In this document: one piece after another, positions 1 through 7,800 of the stretch
How positions within the stretch are numbered: position 1 is the first letter of the stretch
Layout: each line of letters starts with the position of its first letter
Source: Alphaproteobacteria bacterium
GTDB taxonomy: Bacteria; Pseudomonadota; Alphaproteobacteria; CACIAM-22H2
Direction: 5' to 3'
DNA: 64,000 nt
Assembly: GCA_017308135.1 (NCBI GenBank)
Contig: JAFKFM010000009.1
Location: 1 to 64,000 of the forward strand
Notes under the pieces: generated by a model
What the model was told of the DNA's origin: nothing
Seen by the model: only the letters and a program-made list of their open reading frames with translations
Databases searched by the model: none
Program-made: the position numbers and the translations under genes

Positions 1-1
1 C

Positions 2-163
2 CCCGTCTTCGACGCGATTCTGACCGCCCCCTTCCCGCGCCCGCAGAATGGCGCGGCGCCGATCCCGGAAGGACCGGGCTGGGGCCTCGCCCTCGACATG
101 AACCAATTGTCGCCGGAAGGCGCATTCAAACGTTTCGGCGCGGAGGCCGCGATATGCGCGTGA
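2..163 (+). CDS. Enolase-superfamily (mandelate racemase/muconate lactonizing type) protein, C-terminal end only
   Basis: Only the last 53 codons are inside the window; the frame is open from base 2 to the TGA at 161-163. The segment IPEGPGWGLALDMN matches the C-terminal closing strand of mandelate-racemase-type enolases (compare PTAPGLGVEVN and PTSPGLGVVMN in the two dehydratases at 7801 and 15244). The stop overlaps the ATG of the permease gene by 10 bases, so this enzyme is translated with the importer behind it and probably acts on the imported compound or a product of it. The catalytic barrel is outside the window, so the substrate cannot be judged. Confidence 0.7.
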   Translation, partial: PVFDAILTAPFPRPQNGAAPIPEGPGWGLALDMNQLSPEGAFKRFGAEAAICA

Positions 164-930
164 TGCGTCCGATCGCGCGCCTCGCGGAGTTCGCCCTGGC
201 GCTGGGAATACTCGTCATCCTTTGGCACTTCCTGTCTGTGCGCGTCGCGAACGCCACGCTGCTGCCTTCGCCGCTCGCCGTCGCGCTGGCATGGGTCGAG
301 TTGTTGCGGACGGACCTGCCGACGGATATCGCGGCCAGCCTCGTTCACTTGGGCGTCGGCTACGGTGCCGGTGCCGCTTTGGGATTGGCGCTGGCGATCC
401 TGTGCGCGCGTTCGGCCGTGGCCGATGCGATCGTCGATCCGGCGATGGAGCTTCTCCGCCCGATCGGCGCCATCGCATGGATTCCCATCGCCATCGTTTT
501 CTTCGGCATCGGACGCGGCGTGCCGATGTTTTTGATCTTCTACGCCTCGGCCTTCCCCATTTTCGTCAACACGCTGGCGGGCGTGCGCGAGGTCGACCGC
601 AATCTGATCGCCGCGGCGCGCATGCTCGGCGCGTCGCCGCGCCTGGTCGTCACCCATGTCGTCCTGCCCGCCGCCATGCCGCTGGTTCTGGCGGGCGCGC
701 GTCTCAGCCTCGGCGTCGCTTGGGCCGCGATGGTCGCGGCCGAATTGACCGGCGCCGACGCCGGGCTCGGCTGGCGGATCTTCTGGTATCAGGAGTTCTT
801 CGCCATGGACAAGGTCATGGCCGTGATCCTCACGATCGGCGTGTTCGGCTATCTGCTCGACTTGGCCTTGCGCCGTCTGCAGGCGGCGTTGACGCGCTGG
901 AGCGCCGATACGCGCGCGGAGGCGGCATGA
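154..930 (+). CDS. ABC transporter permease, SsuC/TauC family (first of two)
   Basis: A 258-residue inner-membrane protein with about six hydrophobic segments and a cytoplasmic EAA-type loop (DRNLIAAARMLGASPRLV, about residues 149-166) that docks to the ATPase. Length and arrangement match permeases of the nitrate/sulfonate/taurine/pyrimidine-precursor importer family. The start ATG lies within the end of the upstream enolase gene, and the stop shares an ATGA with the next permease gene, so the operon is translationally coupled. Two permease genes mean the channel is probably a heterodimer. The substrate cannot be told from the sequence; the adjoining enolase gene suggests an organic acid or related small molecule rather than a sulfonate. 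Confidence 0.88.
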   Translation: MRVMRPIARLAEFALALGILVILWHFLSVRVANATLLPSPLAVALAWVELLRTDLPTDIAASLVHLGVGYGAGAALGLALAILCARSAVADAIVDPAMELLRPIGAIAWIPIAIVFFGIGRGVPMFLIFYASAFPIFVNTLAGVREVDRNLIAAARMLGASPRLVVTHVVLPAAMPLVLAGARLSLGVAWAAMVAAELTGADAGLGWRIFWYQEFFAMDKVMAVILTIGVFGYLLDLALRRLQAALTRWSADTRAEAA

Positions 931-1706
931 CTTTGCCCCTGCGGATCAAAGCGCCGCTGATTTTCTTTCCGGCGCTCCTGCTGTCCTGGGAATGCGCGGT
1001 CTGGCTCGCCGGCGCCGCGAAGATAATGCCCTATCCGTCGGGCGTCGCGCTCGCCGCCATTCGCGACATCGGCGACGGCACGCTGATCGACGCGATCGCC
1101 GGCAGCCTTCGCCGCGTGATCACCGGATTCGCCGTCGCGGCCCTGCTCGGCGTGCCGCTGGGCCTTCTGATGGGCCTGGTGGAGCCGGTGCGCCGCGCGC
1201 TCGATCCGATCGTCGACTCGCTACGGGCGATCGCTCCCATCGCGTGGATCCCGCTGGCGCTGCTGTGGCTCGGCATCCGCGGCAACGCCGCGCTGTTCAT
1301 CGTCGCCTACGCGGCGTTCTTCCCCTTCGTCCTCAACACAATTCAAGCCGTGCGCCTGATCGACCGCAAATTGGTCGACGCGGCGCGAGCCTTGGGCGCA
1401 TCGCCCTTCCTGGTTCTGCGCGCCGTGGTGGTTCCCGGCGCCGTTCCCACGGTGATGACGGGTGCACGCATCGCGATGGCCTTCGCTTGGGGTTCCATCA
1501 TCGCGGCGGAAATGGCGATCGGCATCAAGGTCAATCCCGGCGGCGCCGCGACCGTCGGGCTCGGCCAGTTGATGGTCAGCACGTTGTACGTGAAACGCGA
1601 CATCAACGGGCTTGTTCTTTACATGCTCAGCATCGGATTGGTCAGCCTGGCGATCGACCACGGCGTGCGGGCACTTCAACGCAAGGCGACGCCATGGCAA
1701 CGCTGA
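927..1706 (+). CDS. ABC transporter permease, SsuC/TauC family (second of two)
   Basis: This 259-residue membrane protein starts at the ATG that overlaps the preceding stop as ATGA; the same frame stays open much further upstream, but that extension has no hydrophobic character and overlaps the first permease. It carries the EAA-type loop (DRKLVDAARALGASPFLV) in the same place as its partner and a similar set of hydrophobic helices. It ends 13 bases inside the ATPase gene. The two permeases share family and motif but are clearly diverged, consistent with an old duplication and a heterodimeric channel. Confidence 0.88.
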   Translation: MTLPLRIKAPLIFFPALLLSWECAVWLAGAAKIMPYPSGVALAAIRDIGDGTLIDAIAGSLRRVITGFAVAALLGVPLGLLMGLVEPVRRALDPIVDSLRAIAPIAWIPLALLWLGIRGNAALFIVAYAAFFPFVLNTIQAVRLIDRKLVDAARALGASPFLVLRAVVVPGAVPTVMTGARIAMAFAWGSIIAAEMAIGIKVNPGGAATVGLGQLMVSTLYVKRDINGLVLYMLSIGLVSLAIDHGVRALQRKATPWQR

Positions 1707-2509
1707 CGACTCCGAAAATCGAAGCGAGAAGCGTATCGAAGATCTATATCTCCGCGCGGACCGGCGACAAGGTCGAAGCGCTGCGCGGCGTTTCGTTCGC
1801 GATGAAACCCGGCGAGTTCGTATCGATCGTGGGCCCGTCGGGCTGCGGCAAGTCGACCTTGCTGTCGCTCATCGCCGGTTTCGCGACGCCCAGCGCCGGC
1901 GAGGTTCTGTTCGACGGAAAGCCGATCGACGGCCCCGATCCCGCGCGCGGCGTCATGTTCCAAGATTATGCGCTGTTTCCCTGGCGCACGGTGCGCGGCA
2001 ATGTCGAGTTCGGGCCGATGGCGCGCGGAATCGACAAGGCGCGGCGCGCGGCGATCGTCGCGCGCAACATCGAGATGGTCGGCCTTGCCGGTTTCGAGGA
2101 TCGCTATCCCCATGAATTGTCCGGCGGCATGCGTCAGCGTTGCGCGCTAGCGCGGCTGCTCGCCAACGAGCCGGATATGTGGCTGATGGACGAGCCGCTG
2201 GCCGCCGTCGATCTGCAAACGCGCGTGATTCTCCAGGACGAGCTGTTGCGTCTTTGGGGCGACGCCGGCGACCCCGCCCAGCGCCGCGCGGTTCTGTTCG
2301 TGACGCACGGGATCGACGAAGCCGTCTACCTATCCGACCGCGTCATCGTCTTGGGCCGCCGTCCCGGCCAGGTGAAGGAGATCGTCGATATCGATCTGCC
2401 GCGCCCGCGCGTCGGTGCCCGCACCACGCCGCGCGCCGCCGCGCTGATCGATCACATCTGGAATCTTATCCGCGCAGAGGCGGCGCAAGCGATCGTCGAA
2501 GAACCCTAA
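1694..2509 (+). CDS. ABC transporter ATP-binding protein, SsuB/TauB family
   Basis: A 271-residue nucleotide-binding subunit. Visible motifs are Walker A GPSGCGKST near residue 51, a Q-loop in VMFQDYALFPW, the ABC signature LSGGMRQR and the Walker B/D-loop WLMDEPLAAVD, followed by the switch histidine in FVTHGIDEA. LSGGMRQR, rather than LSGGQQQR, is usual in the SsuB/TauB/NrtD branch. The ATG at 1694 sits 13 bases inside the second permease gene; the longer upstream frame is non-coding in character. The protein sits on the cytoplasmic face and energises the two permeases upstream. Confidence 0.93.
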   Translation: MATLTTPKIEARSVSKIYISARTGDKVEALRGVSFAMKPGEFVSIVGPSGCGKSTLLSLIAGFATPSAGEVLFDGKPIDGPDPARGVMFQDYALFPWRTVRGNVEFGPMARGIDKARRAAIVARNIEMVGLAGFEDRYPHELSGGMRQRCALARLLANEPDMWLMDEPLAAVDLQTRVILQDELLRLWGDAGDPAQRRAVLFVTHGIDEAVYLSDRVIVLGRRPGQVKEIVDIDLPRPRVGARTTPRAAALIDHIWNLIRAEAAQAIVEEP

Positions 2510-2530
2510 TAAACCCAACGGGAGGAAATC

Positions 2531-3745
2531 ATGGAATTCGAACGAAACGTCTCGCGTCGCTCGGCGCTCCGCACGGCGGGTGCTGCCGCACTGGCCGGGC
2601 TTCCGCTGTTCCGCGCCAGCCCTTCGATGGCCCAAGCTTTGAAGATGACGATGGGCGTGGGGCTCACCAACGACGGCGCGCCGCTGGTCTTCGCGATGCA
2701 GCGCGACAAGCTGCTGGAAAAGGCGGCAGGAGAGCTCGGCCTGTCAATCGATTCCGAGTACCTCAATTTCCCCGTGCTGTTGCGCATGCTACAGGGGCTC
2801 GCCGCCGGTCAGCTCGATATCGGCATGCTCGGATCGACGCCGACGATCCGCAATCTTTCCCAGCCCAACCCCGCCATTCCGATCGCCATCGGCGGCGGCG
2901 GTATCAAATTTCCTTTGCAAGTGCCCAAAGGCTCGCCGATCAAGAAACTCGACGATCTACGCGGCAAGACGATCCTCACCATCGTCGGATCGGATCTCCA
3001 TCTCGTGCTGATGCTGATGTTGAAGGCGCATTTCGGCACCGACGATGTGAAGGAACTGGGCATCACGGTGAAAAACATCCAGGCCTTCACCGAACTCACG
3101 CGCGCCCAGCCCGGCATCGACGCCGTGTTGAACGTCGATCCCGCCGCGCGCGGCGCGGAGAATGCCGGCGAGTTGGTGGCGCTGCTGCGCAACGACGGCT
3201 CGACCGGCCCCGCCTATGACGGCCCCGAGGGCAAAGGCGAAGGCCATAAGGTCGCGAGTTTCGCCAAGACCGGCTTCTATCCCGAAGCCTATTATCCGCA
3301 TCGCATCTGGTGGGTCGCGCGCGAGGAGTTCATGCGCAAGAACCCCAAGGCGATCGTGGCGCTGCTCGTCGCCAATGCGCGCGCGGTCGAGATCGTCACC
3401 AAGATGAGCACCGACGAAGTCATCGATCTCGCGAACAAGGAATGGTTCAGTGACCGGGCCGCTCAACGTCCGTATGTCGAGAACATCCTGTACCGTACGC
3501 GCGGATGGTCTTGGATCACGGAAGGCGATGCTCGTTCGCTGATCGAGATGTCGAAAGTCAAAACGATCTTCCAGGCCGAGCTCGATCCCGCGAAGGTCAA
3601 AGCAACGCTGGCCGTCGGCGCCGCAATGTCGCGTGAAGCCTGGGAGAAGACAGGCATGAAGCCCGACGCCGCCGCCTTCAAGGACCCCAAGGCCCCCGAT
3701 ACGCGCGGCACGCCGATCTGGGAAATCGAGAACTGGAAGCTCTGA
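2531..3745 (+). CDS. ABC transporter substrate-binding protein, NrtA/SsuA/TauA-like
   Basis: A 404-residue periplasmic binding protein. The N terminus carries NVSRRSALRTAG followed by a hydrophobic stretch ending PSMAQA, which looks like a twin-arginine (Tat) signal peptide with cleavage near residue 36. The mature part has the two-lobed organisation of this family (GVGLTNDGAPLVFAMQ, then QLDIGMLGSTPTIRN). A strong GGGAGG ribosome site lies eight bases before the ATG. It is the last gene of the operon and is followed by a strong hairpin. Its final 60 residues or so extend beyond the usual 320-340 residue core. The ligand is unknown. Confidence 0.82.
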   Translation: MEFERNVSRRSALRTAGAAALAGLPLFRASPSMAQALKMTMGVGLTNDGAPLVFAMQRDKLLEKAAGELGLSIDSEYLNFPVLLRMLQGLAAGQLDIGMLGSTPTIRNLSQPNPAIPIAIGGGGIKFPLQVPKGSPIKKLDDLRGKTILTIVGSDLHLVLMLMLKAHFGTDDVKELGITVKNIQAFTELTRAQPGIDAVLNVDPAARGAENAGELVALLRNDGSTGPAYDGPEGKGEGHKVASFAKTGFYPEAYYPHRIWWVAREEFMRKNPKAIVALLVANARAVEIVTKMSTDEVIDLANKEWFSDRAAQRPYVENILYRTRGWSWITEGDARSLIEMSKVKTIFQAELDPAKVKATLAVGAAMSREAWEKTGMKPDAAAFKDPKAPDTRGTPIWEIENWKL

Positions 3746-3764
3746 TCTCGTTTCGATAAACGCC

Positions 3765-3797
3765 GAAGCCCGCCACTGGATTCCCAGGGCGGGCTTC
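3765..3797 (+). terminator. Intrinsic terminator-like hairpin after the importer operon
   Basis: GAAGCCCGCC pairs perfectly with GGCGGGCTTC, and the intervening bases pair again as CTGG/CCAG around a four-base loop, giving a nearly continuous 14 bp stem with one bulged A. It begins 20 bases after the stop of the binding-protein gene and is followed by a mixed T/C run. The same hairpin design, including the inner CTGG/CCAG arm, recurs at 16438. Confidence 0.75.
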
Positions 3798-4055
3798 TTC
3801 GTCTCGCGTGATGGTCGGATAAGTACGAAAAGAAGAATCGGATGCTGACGGCAAAACAAAAACTAGCCCGTGACCAATGCGGTTGCGTGGGTGCGCATTA
3901 TCCTTCGAACCATTCACCGCCGGCGCTCAATTCTGACGCCAGATTTCTGCCTGCAGGGATTGTGGGGAACGCCAGGGCCGAAGGGGCTGAACAACCTTTT
4001 CGACCCCATGCCCTAAGGGCGTGAAGATCGACGAAAAAGCCCGATTTTCAAGAGG
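3798..4055. other. Intergenic stretch without a supported gene
   Basis: About 260 bases between the terminator and the first tRNA-like repeat. Short open frames exist, but none has a plausible ribosome site with sustained coding character. No promoter or RNA was recognised. Confidence 0.5.
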
Positions 4056-4183
4056 TCCGGATGGTGGGCGCGGCGGGGATTGAACCCCGCGACCCCGACC
4101 ACATCAACCCACGCAGACATCCAGTGAATTCAATTGGTTAGGCGTGGTGATTCTCGCAGATCGAGGTTCGACTTGCGGAAAAC
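4056..4183 (-). repeat. tRNA 3'-half-like repeat, copy 1 (R1)
   Basis: Read on the minus strand this 128-base element ends in a perfect T-arm (GCGGGG, loop TTCAATC, CCCCGC), a 3' acceptor-like strand CGCGCCCA and CCA, followed by TCCGGA. Upstream of the T-arm lies an anticodon-arm-like segment (GGTTGATGTGG), then a spacer AACCAATTGAATTCACTGG, then a degenerate hairpin. No 5' acceptor or D-arm is present, so it is not an intact tRNA. Its first 85 bases differ from copy 4 (37057) by only one inserted base and one substitution. The hairpin arm is the most decayed of the six copies. Confidence 0.8.
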
Positions 4184-4401
4184 AACGAGCACTTCTTTCT
4201 CAAGCGCCGACGGCAATCGCAATCTCCTCGGCGGTTTCGCAAGTTTTGCGAGCCGCCGGATCGACGGGCTTGCGAGCCAAGTCACATCTTCCTCAGCACC
4301 CCAAATGCCGGCGATCAAACGTGGCGCGTGAGGTCACCAGCGATCCGGTATGATGGCGGCCGGCCATTCAAGAGCCGGTACAATCGATCCAAAGGGAAGA
4401 C
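4184..4401. other. Intergenic region upstream of the aldose epimerase gene
   Basis: About 220 bases between repeat R1 and the epimerase start. It must contain the epimerase promoter, but no convincing -35/-10 pair was seen. The ribosome site AAGGGAAG lies just before the ATG at 4402. Confidence 0.4.
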
Positions 4402-5292
4402 ATGTCCGACGCGCTGAATATCTCGAGTTCCGCGACGACCGCGACATTCGCCAGACGCGGCGCCGAACTGCTGAGTCTGCGCCATCGCGATCGTGAGTTT
4501 ATCTGCAAGCCGGATCCCGCCTTGTGGAACTGGGGGCACAGCGCGCCGCTGCTGTTCCCGGTCGTCGGCCGGTCGCGCGACGACCAAGTCAAAGTCGACG
4601 GAAACGCCTATCCGATGCCGTTGCACGGCTTCGCATTGAGCCGGGATTTTCGGATCGTCGCCGCCGAACCCGCTCGGATCGAGTTTGAATTGGTCGACGA
4701 CGACACCACGCGGGCGATGTTTCCTTTCGCCTTCCGCTTGACGGTCGTCGCGACGATCGGCGACGGCCGGCTCGATTTCACGGCGACGATCGAAAACACC
4801 GGTGCGCGAACCGCACCCTTCGCGTTCGGCTATCACCCGGCTTTCCATTGGGCACAGACGCCGGAGGAACGCCAAACCTACATCTGCAAGTTCGAATGCC
4901 GGGAATCGGGCGAGATTCGGCGCGGCATAAAAGGCGTCGGATTGTTGCGCAGCGACAAATACCCCTTGCCGCTGGACGATCGTATTCTCCGCCTGCGGGA
5001 CGACGTCTTCGGCGACGGCGCCTTGCAATTCGAACAAGTGCGCTCGCGCCGGGTCTGGTTCGGCCGTCCCGGCGATAAGGGCATCGAGGTGCGCTTTCCG
5101 GACAGCCCGCAACTCGGGATCTGGACGCGCGCCGGTGCGCCGTTCTTGTGCATCGAACCTTGGCAAGGTCTTGCCGAGTTCGAAAACGGCAGCGGCGAGC
5201 TCGCCGAACGGCCCTGCCCGCGCTTCATCGCCGCCGGCGATCGCGTGGCCTATCGCATGGCGATCGAACTCGACGCCGAGGCGATACCGTAA
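4402..5292 (+). CDS. Aldose 1-epimerase family protein (LacX-like)
   Basis: A 296-residue galactose-mutarotase-fold protein, predicted to interconvert anomers of an aldose or sugar acid in the cytoplasm. The family motifs MPLHGFAL (active-site His near residue 75) and FAFGYHPAFHW (second conserved His near residue 145) are present, and CIEPWQGLAE near the C terminus matches the LacX-type branch. The ATG is preceded by AAGGGAAG. It stands 77 bases upstream of a GntR regulator on the same strand, so the two are probably co-transcribed. In this context it would feed the hexuronate enzymes encoded convergently at 6087-8979. The exact sugar is not predictable. Confidence 0.85.
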   Translation: MSDALNISSSATTATFARRGAELLSLRHRDREFICKPDPALWNWGHSAPLLFPVVGRSRDDQVKVDGNAYPMPLHGFALSRDFRIVAAEPARIEFELVDDDTTRAMFPFAFRLTVVATIGDGRLDFTATIENTGARTAPFAFGYHPAFHWAQTPEERQTYICKFECRESGEIRRGIKGVGLLRSDKYPLPLDDRILRLRDDVFGDGALQFEQVRSRRVWFGRPGDKGIEVRFPDSPQLGIWTRAGAPFLCIEPWQGLAEFENGSGELAERPCPRFIAAGDRVAYRMAIELDAEAIP

Positions 5293-5369
5293 GCTCGCCC
5301 CATATTGTTAAGTGCCGGAGAATCAAATAGAATATCCGCGATGTCGACCTTCAGCCGGCAAGACGAAAC

Positions 5370-6113
5370 ATGAAGAACGGGCCCATCGACAGCGCGGACA
5401 TGGCGGCGGCGGAGACCGACTATAATCGGCTGCGCAATCTCATCCGCAACGACATCGTCAACGACCGCCTGAAAGCCGGCAGCCGGCTGAAAATCCGGGA
5501 GCTGACCGCGCGCTATTCGGCGAGCGCCATTCCCGTCCGCGAAGCCCTGCAGCAGCTGCAAGGCGAAGGGATCGTCCGGTTCGTCGCCAATCGCGGCGCC
5601 AGCGTTCGCGCGATCGACACGGATTTCATCCGCGACATCTATGAAATCCGCGAACTGGTCGAACCATTCCTGGCCCGCTGGTTCGTCCGTCATCACAAGG
5701 ACGGCGATCTGGAAAGGTTGGAAGCCATCCAGCGCGATTTCGACGCCGCCATCGAGGCGAGCGAATGGACGAAGCTGCGCGCCCTCAACCGCGAATTCCA
5801 CGGCATCTGTTACGACAGCCACTACAACGAAGAAGCGCTGTTGATGGCCTACAAGCACAACGACTTCATCAACGCGCTCGCCGACCGGTTCCCGCGTTCG
5901 CGCGCGCGTTCTTTGGCCGTGGCGCGCGAGCATCGGGCGATCATCGCCGCCATCCGCGCCCAGGACGAGAACCGCACGGCCCGTGCTGTCGAAATGCATG
6001 TCCGCCGGTCCGGCATGCATCTGATCGAGCGGATGAAGGCCGCCGGGCGCCTGGCCTCGCACGAGGACGACGACCGGACTTCGCCGTCAGCCCGCGAAAC
6101 GCGGTTCCGGTAA
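5370..6113 (+). CDS. GntR-family transcriptional regulator with FCD domain
   Basis: A 247-residue regulator. The N-terminal winged helix (about residues 15-80) contains LKIRELTARYSASAIPVREALQ split over the recognition helix, typical of FadR/VanR-type GntR proteins. Residues 90-225 form the all-helical FCD ligand domain with conserved EIRELVEPFLAR and REFHGICYDSHYNE, where the His residues would bind a metal that contacts a carboxylate ligand. Its 3' end overlaps the convergent SMP-30 gene by 27 bases. It is the natural candidate to control the convergent uronate operon and the divergent promoters at 14756-15243, but that is inferred from position. Confidence 0.88.
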   Translation: MKNGPIDSADMAAAETDYNRLRNLIRNDIVNDRLKAGSRLKIRELTARYSASAIPVREALQQLQGEGIVRFVANRGASVRAIDTDFIRDIYEIRELVEPFLARWFVRHHKDGDLERLEAIQRDFDAAIEASEWTKLRALNREFHGICYDSHYNEEALLMAYKHNDFINALADRFPRSRARSLAVAREHRAIIAAIRAQDENRTARAVEMHVRRSGMHLIERMKAAGRLASHEDDDRTSPSARETRFR

Positions 6114-6941
6114 TCCGCGAAAGCCGAGCCCGTCGATCGCGAACAAGCCCCCCGCCAAGGGCTCGCCGCCGGTGCCGATCGACGTGACGAACAGCCGATC
6201 GAGCTTCGGGCCGCCGAACATCGGTTTCGTCGGCGTCGGGATCGGCATTTCGATCGTCAGATCGAGCTTCCCGTCCGGCGCGAAGCGATAAACCCGCCCG
6301 CCGCGCACCGCCGCGAGCCAATAGCCGCCTTCCGCGTCGACCGTCGCGCCATCCGGCAACCCCGTCATCGATGCCATGTCGATGAACGGCGCGCGCGCGC
6401 CGATCCGCCCTGAACCGGCTTCATAGGGGTGGGCCCAAACCTTCTCGACGGTCGTATCGGCCAGATAAAAACGATCGCCTTCCGGCGAAAACGCGATGCC
6501 GTTGCCGATGAACAAATCGGACGCGACCTTGTCGATCGAAAGATCGGCGTTCAGCCGCCAGCAATTGCCGGTCGGCCGGCGCTCGGTCTCCAAATTCATG
6601 CTGGACGCGAAGAATCGCCCTTGCCGGTCGCAGCCGCCGTCGTTCATCCGATTGGTCGGCAGATCGCCTTCGACATCCGCGATGTGATCGAGCTTGCCCG
6701 AGGCCGGATCCCAGAACCAAAACCCGTGCTCGGCGGCCAATACGAAACCGCCTTTTTCGCGCAACGCGAAACAGCCGACGCGCTTGCCGATATCGAAGAT
6801 GCGATCCTCGTTCGTCCGCGGATCGTAGCGATGGATCACGCGGCCGTTGATATCGGTCCACCACAGGGCCTCGCCCACAGCGTCCCAAACGGCGCCTTCG
6901 CCCACCTGGGCCTTCGCGTCGACAAGGCAAGAAATCTTCAT
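6087..6941 (-). CDS. SMP-30/gluconolactonase/LRE family protein (sugar lactone hydrolase)
   Basis: A 284-residue six-bladed propeller enzyme, predicted to hydrolyse an aldono- or aldaro-lactone. Metal ligands of the family are all visible: the Glu in VGEGAVW near residue 14, the Asn in NRMNDGG, the Asn in FIGNGIAF and the Asp in LPDGATVD. The ATG at 6941 was chosen because it opens directly on the first blade (MKISCLVDAKAQVGEG); the extra 21 upstream codons overlap the preceding gene. It is the last gene of the minus-strand operon, two bases after the stop of the dehydrogenase. The lactone made by a uronate dehydrogenase is precisely what this enzyme class opens. The 3' end runs 27 bases into the convergent GntR gene. 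Confidence 0.9.
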   Translation of the reverse strand: MKISCLVDAKAQVGEGAVWDAVGEALWWTDINGRVIHRYDPRTNEDRIFDIGKRVGCFALREKGGFVLAAEHGFWFWDPASGKLDHIADVEGDLPTNRMNDGGCDRQGRFFASSMNLETERRPTGNCWRLNADLSIDKVASDLFIGNGIAFSPEGDRFYLADTTVEKVWAHPYEAGSGRIGARAPFIDMASMTGLPDGATVDAEGGYWLAAVRGGRVYRFAPDGKLDLTIEMPIPTPTKPMFGGPKLDRLFVTSIGTGGEPLAGGLFAIDGLGFRGLPEPRFAG

Positions 6942-6943
6942 CG

Positions 6944-7792
6944 CTACCACCGGCGTCCGGCGAGATTCGCGCCGATCGCCGGCAGCGCCACGTCGCGGAT
7001 CCAAGCGCAGGCCGCCCGCAAACGATGCCCGAGATTCGCGCGCATCGGCTCGCCATCGAGCGGCGAGAAGCCCAGATCGCGCGCCAGATTCTCGATGTCC
7101 CAGCGCATGCCCGGATTGCGAGACACGAGATTATAGACGCCGAACTTGACGTTCCTGTCGTCGATCGCGGCCTCGAACGCGCGGCACAGATCGCGATCGC
7201 TGACCCACATCGCCTGGCCCCAATGGCCGAAAGGAATCCAAGGACCGTGCCGGTTCTGGTTGGCGCGCTGGCACACGCCGATGCGGAAACCGATGAACGA
7301 CATGCCGTAGCGTTCGGCGAACATCTTGCCCAGCCGCTCGCCGCACAACTTCGACGCGCCATAAGCGTTGATCGGCCACGGATCCATGTCCGTCGTCAAC
7401 GGCGCGTTCCCGTACCGATAGCCCGCGACGACGAAATTGGTACTCGCGAAGACGAAACGGCGCACGCCGTTCTGCTGCGCCGCCGCCATGACGTTGAACA
7501 GCAAATCGAGATTCAGACGCTGGATGCGGCCCCACGACGCGATGGGGCTCGGATCCGCCGCGACATGCAGCACCGTATCGACGCCCGCGAAATGCCGCGC
7601 CCATTCCGGGTCGTAAACGCTGAGATCGGCGGAGACGACATCGGGGTCTTTCTGCGGATTGAGGCAGATCAGCTTAAGGCGATACTTGCCCGTCGCGCCG
7701 AGATACGCGCGCAGTTTGCCGCCGATATTCCCGGTGGCGCCGGTGATCAGGACATCGACCGGCCGGCCGGCGCTTGCGGCGGAATCTCCCAT
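6944..7792 (-). CDS. NAD(P)-dependent short-chain dehydrogenase/epimerase, uronate-dehydrogenase-like
   Basis: A 282-residue extended short-chain dehydrogenase. The nucleotide-binding GATGNIG lies at residues 18-24 and the catalytic YGASK near residue 150, preceded by the Ser-containing FASTNFVV strand. Size and the GFRIGVCQ and WVSDRDLCRAF segments resemble uronate dehydrogenases, which oxidise galacturonate or glucuronate to the aldaro-lactone. The ATG at 7792 follows the dehydratase stop by eight bases. It lies between a lactonase and a DgoD-like dehydratase, which supports an oxidative hexuronate route: dehydrogenase, lactonase, dehydratase. A general NAD-epimerase acting on a related sugar cannot be excluded. 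Confidence 0.78.
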   Translation of the reverse strand: MGDSAASAGRPVDVLITGATGNIGGKLRAYLGATGKYRLKLICLNPQKDPDVVSADLSVYDPEWARHFAGVDTVLHVAADPSPIASWGRIQRLNLDLLFNVMAAAQQNGVRRFVFASTNFVVAGYRYGNAPLTTDMDPWPINAYGASKLCGERLGKMFAERYGMSFIGFRIGVCQRANQNRHGPWIPFGHWGQAMWVSDRDLCRAFEAAIDDRNVKFGVYNLVSRNPGMRWDIENLARDLGFSPLDGEPMRANLGHRLRAACAWIRDVALPAIGANLAGRRW

Positions 7793-7800
7793 GATCGCCT

